A DNA stretch of 64,000 bases, taken from contig NZ_BMVL01000003.1 in the NCBI RefSeq assembly GCF_014650695.1, positions 248,001 to 312,000 on the forward strand, read 5' to 3'. How positions within the stretch are numbered: the first letter of the stretch is position 1; each line of letters opens with the position of its first letter. Origin of the DNA: Streptomyces avidinii (GTDB lineage: Bacteria > Actinomycetota > Actinomycetes > Streptomycetales > Streptomycetaceae). A program made the position numbers and the translations under genes. Shown here in pieces: positions 7,446 to 16,910 of this stretch. Below the pieces are notes generated by a model, which was given only the letters and a program-made list of their open reading frames with translations, was not told the origin of the DNA and did no database searches.

Positions 7446-8600
7446 ATGAGCACCACCGGCACTACCAGAACCACCGGTACCACCGGTACGACTGCCACGA
7501 CCGTCGACGTCGATCGCAGCGACGGGGACTACCGCGCCTGGCTGAAGGAGGCCGTCCGCAAGGTCCAGGCCGATGCCAACCGCTCCGCCGACACCCACCT
7601 GCTGCGCTTCCCGCTCCCCGAGGAGTGGGGGATCGACCTGTACCTCAAGGACGAGTCCACGCACCCGACGGGCTCCCTCAAGCACCGCCTCGCGCGCTCG
7701 CTCTTCCTGTACGCGCTCTGCAACGGCTGGATCCGTCCCGGCCGCCCGGTCATCGAGGCCTCCTCCGGCTCCACCGCCGTCTCGGAGGCGTACTTCGCCA
7801 AGCTGATCGGCGTCCCCTTCATCGCCGTCATGCCGCGCACGACCAGCCCGGAGAAGTGCCGCCTCATCGAATTCCACGGCGGGGAATGCCACTTCGTGGA
7901 CGACTCGATGAAGATGTACGAGGAGTCCGCCGAGCTCGCCGCCCGGACGGGCGGGCACTACATGGACCAGTTCACGTACGCGGAGCGCGCCACCGACTGG
8001 CGCGGCAACAACAACATCGCCGAATCGATGTACCAGCAGCTGCGCCTGGAGCGGTACCCCGAGCCCGCCTGGATCGTGGCGACCGCCGGCACCGGCGGCA
8101 CCTCGGCGACCATCGCGCGTTACGTGCACTACATGCAGCACGACACCCGCATCTGCGTCCCGGACCCGGAGAACTCCTGTTTCTTCGACGGCTGGACCAA
8201 CAACGACCCCGGGGCGAGCAGCGATTGCGGCTCCCGCATCGAGGGCATCGGCCGGCCGCGGATGGAGCCGAGCTTCGTGCCCGGGGCCATCGACCGGATG
8301 ATGAAGGTTCCGGACGCGGCGAGCGTCGCCGCCTGCCGCGCCCTGGAGACGGCGATAGGGCGCAAGGCGGGCGGCTCGACCGGCACCGGCGTGTGGAGCG
8401 CCCTGAAGATCATCTCGGAGATGGTGGCGCAGGGCCGCACGGGCAGCGTCGTCACCCTGCTGTGCGACCCGGGCGACCGCTACCTGGACAAGTACTACTC
8501 CGACGAGTGGCTGGCGGCGCAGCGGCTCGACATCGCCCCCTACACGAAGACCCTCGACACGCTGCTGACGACGGGTGTCTGGCGCGAGCCCACCGCCTGA
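7446..8600 (+). CDS. PLP-dependent cysteine synthase family protein
   Basis: A 384-residue fold-type II PLP enzyme. K79 in GSLKHRLA is the expected Schiff-base lysine and [10 protein letters not shown] (about 95-105) is the substrate/cofactor loop. [11 protein letters not shown] binds the PLP phosphate. It is longer and more diverged than CysK/CysM, and the first 20 residues are a Thr/Gly repeat unlike any catalytic part. The reaction is therefore uncertain: beta-replacement or beta-elimination on a serine or cysteine derivative is likely. GGAG eight bases before the ATG fixes the start. It is divergent from the anti-sigma-like ATPase. Confidence 0.82.
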   Translation: MSTTGTTRTTGTTGTTATTVDVDRSDGDYRAWLKEAVRKVQADANRSADTHLLRFPLPEEWGIDLYLKDESTHPTGSLKHRLARSLFLYALCNGWIRPGRPVIEASSGSTAVSEAYFAKLIGVPFIAVMPRTTSPEKCRLIEFHGGECHFVDDSMKMYEESAELAARTGGHYMDQFTYAERATDWRGNNNIAESMYQQLRLERYPEPAWIVATAGTGGTSATIARYVHYMQHDTRICVPDPENSCFFDGWTNNDPGASSDCGSRIEGIGRPRMEPSFVPGAIDRMMKVPDAASVAACRALETAIGRKAGGSTGTGVWSALKIISEMVAQGRTGSVVTLLCDPGDRYLDKYYSDEWLAAQRLDIAPYTKTLDTLLTTGVWREPTA

Positions 8601-8744
8601 CACCCCGTCGCGGCGGCAGGCCCGCCCGGGGCGGGGTCCGCATGTCGCGCCGCCGTGCCGGGCCCGTGACGAAAGCGCCCTGGTGGCACGGGGGTTGCCT
8701 GGCTACGCTCGGCGAAATCGGATCACGGGCGGCCGGGGGGAAGC

Positions 8745-9572
8745 ATGGCGGGCATCGAGTACAGCAGACCTGAGCGGGACGCGCGTGCACGGGCCCGGAC
8801 GACCGGCCCGGACGACCGGCCCGCGGGCGAGAGCAGGGCCGAGATCAGGATCGAAAGCCCGGCCGACAGCAGGGCCGAGGGCCGGGCCGACAGCGGGGGA
8901 TCCCGTCTGGAGTGCCCGAGCTGCCGCCGCTCCGACGAGGTCCGCGCCGTCCCGGCCGTCCGTCTCGGCGGGCAGCGCCGGTTCCACGAGGAGACCGGCG
9001 ACGGAGAACGGCGCACCGACGTCCGCGAGATCGTCCCGCGGCTGGCCGACGCGCTGGCTCCGGCCCCGCCGCCGCCGGAGACTTCGGGGCGCACCGCGCT
9101 GGGCGTGCTGCTCGTCCTGGTGTCGATCGGTACGTTCATCGGCGGTTCGCTGGGCGGGAAGTGGTTCGCCGACGCGCCCGGGGGCGAGCAGGCCGAGTGG
9201 TCGGCCGGGACCTGGGGAGCCGGCACCGCGCCCGGCCCGTCGGCCCCCGGGGCCGAACTCCTGTTCCTGGGCTGGATCTCGGCGTTCGCCCTGCTGGGGG
9301 CGGTCCTGCTGATCGTGACGGCCGCCCGGACGCAGCGGGCGTTCCGGGCCCGGGTGGCGGCCGGCCGGATCGCTGCCGAGGACGTTTGGTCCCGTGGCTG
9401 GTGCTGCGCGCGCTGCGCGGTGGTCCACTTCGCCGCCGGGCCGGGGATGACGCTGCAGGAATTCCGCAGGGCCGTCTGGAGTGCGGGCGGCTACGGAGAA
9501 CTGGCCGAGGTGTACCGGGTGTCCGGGGCGACGGTGGACCCGGCTACTGACCGGCCCCGCGCCGGGCGGTGA
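8745..9572 (+). CDS. Membrane protein with two Cys-rich ribbons, unknown function
   Basis: A 275-residue protein of unknown function. An Arg/Ala/Glu-rich low-complexity N-terminus (1-52) leads to a C57-PS-C60 knuckle. Two transmembrane segments follow at about 118-140 and 173-195. The cytoplasmic tail has CCARC (C220, C221, C224) and a short helical domain. The two Cys pairs could together bind one zinc across the membrane hairpin. GGGGAAG precedes the ATG. Its last 29 bp overlap the convergent SRPBCC gene. Confidence 0.65.
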   Translation: MAGIEYSRPERDARARARTTGPDDRPAGESRAEIRIESPADSRAEGRADSGGSRLECPSCRRSDEVRAVPAVRLGGQRRFHEETGDGERRTDVREIVPRLADALAPAPPPPETSGRTALGVLLVLVSIGTFIGGSLGGKWFADAPGGEQAEWSAGTWGAGTAPGPSAPGAELLFLGWISAFALLGAVLLIVTAARTQRAFRARVAAGRIAAEDVWSRGWCCARCAVVHFAAGPGMTLQEFRRAVWSAGGYGELAEVYRVSGATVDPATDRPRAGR

Positions 9573-10032
9573 GCTGCCGGTCCAGCGCTCGGACCGCCGT
9601 GCGGAAGGAGTGGCCCAGGCCCGGGCGGGCGGCGGCGAGGCCGAGGCGGAACGCGGTCGGCCCGTCCGCGGCGAAGGTCCAGCGCACGTGCGTCCCGGAA
9701 CCGGCCGGCGTCAGCCGCCACTCCTCCAACAGGGCCCGCACGCCAGGGGCGTTGGTGGTGTCGACCCGGTACGCGTACCGCTGATCGGGATCGGCCGCCA
9801 TGACGGTCTCCTCGAAGCGCACCCCGCCCCGCAGCCTGATCTCGCGGCCCGCGCCCCCCTGCGTGGGGCGGGCCAGGGTCACCGCACCGAACCAGGCGGG
9901 CCAGCCCGTCACCTCCTCGGCGAGCGCGTGGTACACGGCCTCGGGAGGCGCCGCGGTCCCGGTGTCGAAGACCAGCCGTACCGGCGCGTCCTCGATGAAG
10001 TCCAGTCCCACCGGACGGAGTCGGCGAGCCAT
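9544..10032 (-). CDS. SRPBCC family protein
   Basis: A 162-residue protein of the START/Bet v 1-like SRPBCC fold, reading as a polyketide cyclase/dehydrase-type member. Typical features are an early strand with AAPPEAVYHAL, GWPAWFGAV, and the C-terminal long helix AVRALDRQLTARR after VRWTFAADGP. Such proteins bind a hydrophobic ligand in a helix-grip pocket; the ligand here is unknown. I begin at the ATG at 10032, preceded by AGGGGGT; the open frame upstream is a shadow. Its 3' end overlaps the convergent gene before it. Confidence 0.8.
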   Translation of the reverse strand: MARRLRPVGLDFIEDAPVRLVFDTGTAAPPEAVYHALAEEVTGWPAWFGAVTLARPTQGGAGREIRLRGGVRFEETVMAADPDQRYAYRVDTTNAPGVRALLEEWRLTPAGSGTHVRWTFAADGPTAFRLGLAAARPGLGHSFRTAVRALDRQLTARRGAGQ

Positions 10033-10275
10033 GGCAGTACCCCCTGGGACGGTGATCTGAACGCGTGTGCGCGCCACCATAGCCCCGCGTCGGCCAGAAG
10101 TCCGTAGCGATCTCCTTCCGAATCGCCGCCGGTCCTGACCGATTCCGGGGTGCCCCCGGCCGTTCGGTGTCGATCTCTGATGATCTCTGTCGATCCCCGC
10201 GCGGGGCCTGGGCAGCGGCCCCGTCCCGCGGGATGCTGGAGCCGCGCCCGTCCCGCCCCGCGAGCGGAGGCAGCC

Positions 10276-12672
10276 GTGCCCGACCGCGCCCAGCCCGACG
10301 CTTCTCGGCCCGACACCCCCCGGCCCGAGACCCCACTCGCCCTCGAACTCCTGGTCCACGGAGTCGCCGGCGCCGCCCCCGCCGAGCTGCTCGGCGATCC
10401 GCGGACCGTCCGCGTCACCGGCGACTCCACCGCCGCCGTCTTCCGCCGCACCGAGGACGCCGACGCCGAGGCCCACCCCGAGCGGTACGCCGGGCGGCCC
10501 GTCCCCGAGGCCTACTGCTGGTCCCGGCTCACCTCCGGCAACGGCGCCCGCGCCCTGTGGCTGCTGCTCCTGCCCTTCATGGTGGCCAACCTCGCCCACT
10601 GGGCCCGGCCCGCCACGTCCACCGCCGACCCCGACCCGCGCGCCGTGCGCACGTACGGGGTCCTCGTACGGGTCCTCGCCCTCAGCCTGACCGTGCTGCT
10701 CATCGCCGCCTCCTGCGAGGTCGCCCTCGACCTCCTCGCCTGGCAGTGCGCGGGCTCCGGGACCTGCGCCGGCTCCCGCTCCTGGCTCGGATTCCTCGGG
10801 CCCGGCGGCGGCTGGTGGGCCCAGCCCGGCCGGCGCCTCGCCCTCGGTGCGCTGGTCCCCACCGCATTGACCGGGCTGCTCTGGTACCTGTCGAACCGCA
10901 CCTGGAGCGCCTACGAGTCCCAGCCGCCCCCCGCGGGCGCCGCCGACCCGGACACCGCCTCGGACACCGCGCCCGCGCTCGGGCGCCCCGGATTCTGGTA
11001 CGGCCGCCGGCTCGTGGCCCGGCTGCGCGCCGCGCACACCGCCGCCGGGCTGCTCACCGTGGCGGTGGCCGTCTCCGTACCGACCGCCCGCCACGACCGC
11101 CGGGCCGGGGCTCCCGTCCTCGCGGCCCTCGGCACGGTGACGCAGGTCCTGCTCGCCGCCGGGGCCGTCACCGTGGCCTGGGTCGTGTGCCGGCGCGGCC
11201 GCACCGAGGCCCGGCCCGACCACCGGCTCGACCGGGCGGCCGTCACCCTGCTGCCCGGGGCCGCCCTCGCCCTGCTCGCCGCCGTTGTGCTGCACGCCTG
11301 TTGGCCGCGCCCCGGCTGGACCGCCACCGGACGGCTCCCCGGTGACCTGACCTTCGGTGTGCTCATGCTGGGCCAGGGGCTCTGCGTGCTGGCCCTCGCC
11401 GCCGTCGCCCGCTACCTGTACCGCAGGGCCCCCGACCCGGCCACCGCCCTGCACGGCCTCGGCGGGCCCGCCGTCGCCATGCTCGGCTGCGCGCTCGGCG
11501 GGGTGATGTCCGGTGGCGTCGCGCAGCGCGTCGCCGACTGGCTGGACGGGGGAGCCACCCCCGGGATGCCGGGCGCCGCGCTGCCCGGGCCGCCCGTACT
11601 GCTGTCCTGGCAGGCCGCGGTACTGCCCCCGCTGCTCCTCGTACTGGCGCTGCTCGCGGGCTGGTTCGCGGTGCGCGGAGCGCGCGAACGGAGCCGCCTC
11701 GCCGCCACCGTGGCCGCCGAGTACCCGGGCGAGACACCGGACCGCGCCCGCAGCCGCCGGATCGCCGGGGCAAGGACCGCGGCGGCGCTCACCGACTCCG
11801 CGCCCTGGTTCGTGGCGGCCGTCTCCGGGATCACCCTGGTGCTCGGCGCGGGCGCGCTGGCCGGGGCCTGGCTCAGCGGAGAGGTTCCGGGCGAGGCCGC
11901 CCGCGGGACCGCGCCGCTGCTCGAAGCCGCCGCCCGCGCCGCCCAGGACGCCGGGTCCTGGCTCATCGGCATCGGCATCGCCGCCTTCGTCGCCTGGGGC
12001 CGGCGCGCCTACCGGGATCCCGCCGCCCGCCGGACCATAGGGATTCTGTGGGACGTCGGTACCTTCTGGCCGCGCGCCGCGCACCCCTTCGCACCGCCCT
12101 GCTACGCCGAGCGGGCCGTCCCCGACCTGACCTGGCGGATGGCCGGCTGGACCGGCCGCACGGGCGGCCGCCTCGTCATCTCCGGCCACTCCCAGGGGAG
12201 CGTGCTCGCCGCCGCGGCCGTGTGGCAACTGCCGCCGGCCGCCCGCCGCCGGGTCGCCCTGCTCACCTACGGATCCCCGCTCGCCCGCCTCTACGGACGC
12301 TGGTTCCCCGCCTACTTCGGCCCCGGACCGCTCACCGCCCTGCACCGCGAGGTCGACTGCTGGCGCAACCTCTGGCGGGCCACCGACCCCATCGGCGGGC
12401 CGGCACTGCCCGGCGCGGGCCAGGACGTCGACCGTGGCCCGCTCGCCGACCCGATCGCCTACGGCCGCAGCGCCCGCCACCCGCTGCCCGCCCCGCTGCT
12501 GGGCCACTCCGACTACCAGGCCGACCCGACCTTCGCCACCGAACGCGACGCCCTGCTCACCCGGTTGGACACCGCCGCACGCGCCGACGTCCCGGGACAG
12601 CGGGTTGTCGTGGTCAGCAAGGAGCGGGCAGCGCCGGCAGCGTCGGCAGATCCGCCGGGAACAGCAGGGTGA
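10276..12672 (+). CDS. Large multi-pass membrane protein with a GHSQG lipase-like motif
   Basis: A 798-residue protein of uncharacterised function. The N-terminal part (about residues 15-50) begins a hydrolase-like fold (LALELLVHGVAG). Roughly ten hydrophobic segments run from about residue 95 to 575. The C-terminal cytosolic region holds SGHSQGSVL (nucleophile Ser near residue 638) followed by LLTYGSPLARLYGRWFP, which is the pattern of alpha/beta-hydrolase lipases. It may be a membrane-embedded lipase or esterase. I take the GTG at 10276 because GGAGG sits five bases upstream. Its last 59 bp overlap the convergent AAA+ gene. Confidence 0.72.
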   Translation: MPDRAQPDASRPDTPRPETPLALELLVHGVAGAAPAELLGDPRTVRVTGDSTAAVFRRTEDADAEAHPERYAGRPVPEAYCWSRLTSGNGARALWLLLLPFMVANLAHWARPATSTADPDPRAVRTYGVLVRVLALSLTVLLIAASCEVALDLLAWQCAGSGTCAGSRSWLGFLGPGGGWWAQPGRRLALGALVPTALTGLLWYLSNRTWSAYESQPPPAGAADPDTASDTAPALGRPGFWYGRRLVARLRAAHTAAGLLTVAVAVSVPTARHDRRAGAPVLAALGTVTQVLLAAGAVTVAWVVCRRGRTEARPDHRLDRAAVTLLPGAALALLAAVVLHACWPRPGWTATGRLPGDLTFGVLMLGQGLCVLALAAVARYLYRRAPDPATALHGLGGPAVAMLGCALGGVMSGGVAQRVADWLDGGATPGMPGAALPGPPVLLSWQAAVLPPLLLVLALLAGWFAVRGARERSRLAATVAAEYPGETPDRARSRRIAGARTAAALTDSAPWFVAAVSGITLVLGAGALAGAWLSGEVPGEAARGTAPLLEAAARAAQDAGSWLIGIGIAAFVAWGRRAYRDPAARRTIGILWDVGTFWPRAAHPFAPPCYAERAVPDLTWRMAGWTGRTGGRLVISGHSQGSVLAAAAVWQLPPAARRRVALLTYGSPLARLYGRWFPAYFGPGPLTALHREVDCWRNLWRATDPIGGPALPGAGQDVDRGPLADPIAYGRSARHPLPAPLLGHSDYQADPTFATERDALLTRLDTAARADVPGQRVVVVSKERAAPAASADPPGTAG

Positions 12673-15085
12673 GCTCGTCCGTACTGGGCTCCGAGAGCTG
12701 GGCCACCCGTCCCGCGTGCCGCTCCACCATCGACTCGAAGGTCTGGCGGGCCGTACGGCCGTTACCGAAGGCCGGGCCCTTGGGCAGCTTGGTGAAGTAC
12801 GTCAGCAACGCCTGCGAGGTACCCTCCCCGAGCCGGTACTCGTGCTCCTCGGCCTGCTGCTCCACGATCCGCAGCAGCTCCTCGGGCCCGTAGTCGCCGA
12901 AGGTGATGGTCCGGGAGAACCGCGAGGCCACCCCAGGATTCACGGTCAGGAAGCGCTCCATCTCCGCCGTGTACCCGGCGACGATCACCACCACCGCGTC
13001 CCGGTGGTCCTCCATCAGCTTCACCAGTGTGTCGATCGCCTCGCGCCCGAAGTCCCGGCCCGAGTCCTCCGGGGCCAGCGCGTACGCCTCGTCGATGAAC
13101 AGAACCCCGCCGCGCGCCCGGTCGAAGGCCTCCTGCGTACGGATCGCCGTGGAGCCGATGTGCTCACCGACCAGATCCACCCGGGACACCTCGACCAGGT
13201 GCCCGCGCTCCAGCACCCCGAGCGAGGCCAGGATCTCCCCGTACAGCCGGGCCACCGTGGTCTTGCCGGTGCCGGGGGAGCCGGTGAAGACCAGGTGCCG
13301 GCGCACCGAGGCGGCCTTGAGGCCCGCCAGCTGCCGGCGGCGGCCCACCTCGATCATGTCGGTGAGTGCCCGAACCTCACGCTTGACGCTGTCCAGACCC
13401 ACCAGCGCGTCGAGCTGGCCCAGCATCTCGCCGGACTCCCGCGGGGCGGTGCCCGGGGCGGCCTGCGACCCGTCCGCGGGCCGCGGCACGGACGGTGGCG
13501 GCGGCTGCTGCGCCGCAGGCACCGCGGGGCTCTGCACTCCGGTGACCGTACGGATGCCCGACCGTTCGCCCCCGGCGGGAACCCCGCCCGCGCCGGACCG
13601 GGCCGCCGCCCGCGTGCCGGACGCGTCGCCGGTGCAGTCCTGCGCGGTCGGCCCGTCCTCCGCGAACTCGTAGCCCCCGCGGGCGCAGCGCTCGGTGTGG
13701 CAGCGCGTCAGCGTGGTGCGGCAGCCGTCCATGACGTGGAAGCCGAAGCCGGAACTGTCCGACACCCGGCAGGCCGTGAAAGTGCCCCGGCCGCCTGCCG
13801 ACACATAGAAACCGGCCTCGGCCGCGGAGGTGACGGTGCACCGCTCCAGGGCAGGGTCGGCCCCCTTGGTGACGATGACACCGGTCTGTACGGCGTCGAT
13901 GGTGCAACCGGCGAGCGTGCCGCCACTGCCGTGGTCGCGGAACCAGGCCCCGGTCGCCGCCTCACGGATCCGGCAGTCGTCGAGCTGGGCGGTGGCCCCG
14001 TCGCTCACCGAGACGGCGGTGTTGCGCACCTGGGACAGATCGCTGTCGACCACGTCGACGCGCGACCCGCGGTCCAGGACGAACAGGGCGTCCGGCACGT
14101 CGTGCACCCGGCAGGAGTCGAGGGAGACGGTGGCCCCGTCACTGATCCACACCGCCGGATAGTCGCCCGTACTGTCGTGGATCTCGCAGGACTCGGCGTC
14201 CACCCGGGTGCCCGGGTCCCACACGGACAGCCCGTTGCGGCCGAACCGGCGCACCGTGGTGCGACTGAGGGTGAGCACCGAACGGGACCGCAGATCGACC
14301 GCGTTCTCCGGGATGTCGTGGATGTCGCAGCCGGCCAGGGTGAGCACCGCGTCGGTGTCGAGCGTGACCCCGTCGGCCGAGGTGCGGTGCACCGAGCAGT
14401 CGGTGAGCCGTGCCGTGGCGCGCGCGGCGATCTGCACCCCGGCGCCCTTGACCTCGTACACCTCGCAGCCCAGTGCCTCCAGCCCGGACCCTTCCCCGGT
14501 GACCCCGATGCCCGCGCCCGTGGCGTGGTGGATCCGGCAGCGCTCCAGCCGGGGGCGGCCCCCGCCGCGCACCGAGACGCCGTTCTGCCCGGCGGCCACG
14601 ACCTCGCACTCCTCGAACACCCCGCCGCCGCCGTCCAGTACGGCGATGCCGACGCCGGCCGGATTCTCCACCGTGCAGCGCCGCACCAGGGGCCGGGCCC
14701 CGGCGCCGCGCACCTCGATGCCCGCGGCGGAGTGGGTGCTCACGCGCAGGTCGGTCAGTTCGGGGCAGCCGTCCTCCACCAGCAGGGCGGGCGCCGCCCG
14801 GTCCTGGCCCTCCAGGTACAGGTCCTGGATCACGGCCGAGGCCCGCACGGTCAGCGCGACCCCGTCGAGCGGGGCGATCCGTACCGATCCGGCCCCGCCC
14901 TCGGGTCCGCGGAGGGTGACGGCATGGTGCAGCACCAGGTTCTCGCGGTAGGTGCCGGGGGCGATGGACAGTACGTCCCCGTCGCCCGCCACGGCGAGCG
15001 CGGCGGTCAGTGTCGGATACTCACCGGAGCGGCGCCGCCACCGCGAAGACCCGCCGTGCGTCACCTGGACCGTGCCCTGAACCAT
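12614..15085 (-). CDS. Right-handed beta-helix / AAA+ ATPase fusion protein (CbxX/EccA-like)
   Basis: An 823-residue two-part protein. Residues about 20-455 are a long parallel beta-helix with over 15 short coils bearing recurrent C-x-(I/V)-H and G-x-x-V patterns. A Pro-rich linker runs from 470 to 540. Residues 545-823 form an AAA+ domain of the CbxX/CfxQ/EccA class: Walker A GSPGTGKTT near 602, Walker B LFIDEA near 662, and a sensor-2-like region. EccA ATPases serve type VII secretion, but no other ESX gene is visible here. The beta-helix may bind a polymer or scaffold partners. The start at 15085 begins right before the first beta-helix repeat. Confidence 0.8.
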   Translation of the reverse strand: MVQGTVQVTHGGSSRWRRRSGEYPTLTAALAVAGDGDVLSIAPGTYRENLVLHHAVTLRGPEGGAGSVRIAPLDGVALTVRASAVIQDLYLEGQDRAAPALLVEDGCPELTDLRVSTHSAAGIEVRGAGARPLVRRCTVENPAGVGIAVLDGGGGVFEECEVVAAGQNGVSVRGGGRPRLERCRIHHATGAGIGVTGEGSGLEALGCEVYEVKGAGVQIAARATARLTDCSVHRTSADGVTLDTDAVLTLAGCDIHDIPENAVDLRSRSVLTLSRTTVRRFGRNGLSVWDPGTRVDAESCEIHDSTGDYPAVWISDGATVSLDSCRVHDVPDALFVLDRGSRVDVVDSDLSQVRNTAVSVSDGATAQLDDCRIREAATGAWFRDHGSGGTLAGCTIDAVQTGVIVTKGADPALERCTVTSAAEAGFYVSAGGRGTFTACRVSDSSGFGFHVMDGCRTTLTRCHTERCARGGYEFAEDGPTAQDCTGDASGTRAAARSGAGGVPAGGERSGIRTVTGVQSPAVPAAQQPPPPSVPRPADGSQAAPGTAPRESGEMLGQLDALVGLDSVKREVRALTDMIEVGRRRQLAGLKAASVRRHLVFTGSPGTGKTTVARLYGEILASLGVLERGHLVEVSRVDLVGEHIGSTAIRTQEAFDRARGGVLFIDEAYALAPEDSGRDFGREAIDTLVKLMEDHRDAVVVIVAGYTAEMERFLTVNPGVASRFSRTITFGDYGPEELLRIVEQQAEEHEYRLGEGTSQALLTYFTKLPKGPAFGNGRTARQTFESMVERHAGRVAQLSEPSTDELTLLFPADLPTLPALPAPC

Positions 15086-15222
15086 GGTGCTGTCGTGCCC
15101 CCACCCTCGTGCTCGCGCTGCCGATACGACCGAAGCCACTGAAGTCTGAAGTCACCGAAGTAACTGGAGAGACCGATCCGGCGGCTCCACCGTAGCGCGC
15201 GCGGAGCCGATGAGCCGCCAGG

Positions 15223-15828
15223 TCAACTGCCCGCACCCGCTCGACCCCAGTCCGGTCCGGTGGCGGCCCAGGCCCGGTCCAGACGTATGTACCGCCGATG
15301 CATGAGCCGTCGTACGACCAGCCGCCTGACCGTCTCGCCCAGCGCGGCCACGCAGATCGCGGCGGCCAGGCCCGCCATCCCCGCGTGGAACACGGCCGAG
15401 GACGGGTCGAGCGGCTGCCCCACGAGCCGGCCGCGCGCATCGGTCCAGATCCGGAACCGGTCGCCGGGGTGCGACGGTTCCTCCGCGGCCGGCACCGTGC
15501 CCTGGTGGCTGCTGCCGTCCGGTGCGGTCCACACGGCCACGATCTGCGTACGGTGCGGGGCCGTCCGCTGCGCCGACGGGTCGGCGGCCGAACCCGAGGC
15601 CTGCTCCGACTCCGCGGCCGGCCGGACCACCACCGCCGGTACGAGGTGACGCTCCTGCTGCTGCTCGTGCGCGGCCTGCTGCAGCGTGCCGTCCACCTGC
15701 CGGCCGGCGACCCAGCCGACGGCCGGAGCCACCAGCAGGACACACACCAGCGCGGCGAACGCCACCCACGCCTCGAAGAGATCGGTCGGCCGGCGCAGCG
15801 GATTGCGCCGCCAACGCCACACGCCCAT
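15223..15828 (-). CDS. Rv1733c-like two-helix membrane protein
   Basis: A 201-residue protein with WRWRRNPLRRPTDLFEAWVA at its start and two transmembrane helices (about residues 20-45 and 140-165) flanking an extracellular beta-rich loop (TQIVAVWTAPDGSSHQGTV, GDRFRIWTDARGRLV). This is the layout of the mycobacterial Rv1733c family, whose function is unknown. I start at the ATG at 15828, matching where family members usually begin; an in-frame ATG at 15915 is possible. It lies 137 bp upstream of the beta-helix/AAA+ gene in the same direction and may be co-transcribed with it. Confidence 0.72.
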   Translation of the reverse strand: MGVWRWRRNPLRRPTDLFEAWVAFAALVCVLLVAPAVGWVAGRQVDGTLQQAAHEQQQERHLVPAVVVRPAAESEQASGSAADPSAQRTAPHRTQIVAVWTAPDGSSHQGTVPAAEEPSHPGDRFRIWTDARGRLVGQPLDPSSAVFHAGMAGLAAAICVAALGETVRRLVVRRLMHRRYIRLDRAWAATGPDWGRAGAGS

Positions 15829-16038
15829 TGCTGTCCGCACGGTCCGGCTCCCCCAACCTGTGCCAGTGTCCGCCTGTCTGCGCCCCTGTCCTGACTGATC
15901 CAACGGCCTGGTCATGCCGGTTGGTTCCAGCCCGGGCGCCGAGCCCCTCGAAGGTGTCAATCCGGTCGGCCGGTCGCCGGTCCGCGACCGCCCGCCCCGT
16001 ACACCCGTTCCGCCCGGACCGGGGCGATCCCGGTCGCG

Positions 16039-16863
16039 TCATACGAGGACGCGGACCTCGTCGCCGACCCGCACCGTACCCAGCCGCACCGGCACCAGGA
16101 GCCGCCCGAAGGCGAGCGACCGGCCGATCCGCCGGTGCCGGGCCAGGGTCTTCAGCGGTTCCTTGCCGCGCTCCGCCGTCGCCTGGTCGGTGGTGGTGAC
16201 GACACACCGCCCGCATTCCCGTACCCCGCGGAAGACGGCGTCGCCGATCGCGATGCGCTGCCAGCCGTCCTCCGCCCAGGCCTCGGCCCCGGAAACCACC
16301 ACATTGGGGCGGAAACGGTTCATCGGCAGCGGGCCCTCCTCGGGGTGGTCCCCCTGCGAGATCAGCGAGTTGAGGGCGTCCAGCGAGGCGAGCGTGGTGA
16401 TCAGCAGGGGATAGCCGTCCGCCAGACTCACCGTCTCGCCCGGCAGTGCGTAGTCCGGATCCACAGGACGGCGTACGGCGGGATCATCCATGTGCACCAG
16501 GCGTACCGGCTCCCCGAGGTACGCGCTGAACCAGTCGGCCGCTGCGCTCGCCGCGACCACGGTCTCGACCTTCTTCCCGAACAGCACGGCCGGCTCCAGC
16601 GGACCCGGCTCGGGCACCTCCACGAACAGCTCCGCCATACCGGGCGCGGTCACGGCGATCGGGCCGCCGCCCGTGGGACGGGCCGCGGCCAGGGCGAGGC
16701 GCGGATGCCGGCGCTGGGTGATGACCGTGCCCTCGGGATCGATCAGTGCCCAACGCCGGTCCTCGGACAGACCCCAGGGCTCCACGGCCACCTCGTCGGG
16801 AGCGGTCCCCGCTACCGATTTGACGGGATGGACATGGAGCGCCTGCACGTGCAAGTTCGACAT
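16039..16863 (-). CDS. MOSC domain-containing protein
   Basis: A 274-residue protein with an N-terminal MOSC beta-barrel (HVHPVKSVAGTAPDEVAVEPWGLSEDRRW split across residues 10-40) and a C-terminal MOSC domain. The conserved cysteine lies in ECGRCVVTTTDQAT, the position that binds molybdenum cofactor in mARC/YcbX-type enzymes. FRPNVVVSG is a further signature. It is likely a molybdenum-cofactor reductase for N-hydroxylated compounds, with an unknown electron donor. A molybdate uptake module lies about 40 kb away in this window. CAGGAT ends six bases before the ATG, suggesting a leaderless start. Confidence 0.88.
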   Translation of the reverse strand: MSNLHVQALHVHPVKSVAGTAPDEVAVEPWGLSEDRRWALIDPEGTVITQRRHPRLALAAARPTGGGPIAVTAPGMAELFVEVPEPGPLEPAVLFGKKVETVVAASAAADWFSAYLGEPVRLVHMDDPAVRRPVDPDYALPGETVSLADGYPLLITTLASLDALNSLISQGDHPEEGPLPMNRFRPNVVVSGAEAWAEDGWQRIAIGDAVFRGVRECGRCVVTTTDQATAERGKEPLKTLARHRRIGRSLAFGRLLVPVRLGTVRVGDEVRVLV

Positions 16864-16910
16864 GGGGGCATCCTGCCAGCCCCTCCGCTGCCCCGCGTCT
16901 CAGAGGCCCG

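Noticed and set aside
9544..12507. A 987-codon open frame antisense to the membrane hydrolase gene
   Set aside because: Only its last 163 codons (SRPBCC protein, ATG at 10032) make a protein-like sequence. The rest is Gly/Pro/Arg-rich and mirrors codon bias of the opposite gene.
12614..15085. Type VII (ESX) secretion locus
   Set aside because: An EccA-like ATPase domain is present but EccB, EccC, EccD, MycP and WXG100 genes are not visible around it.
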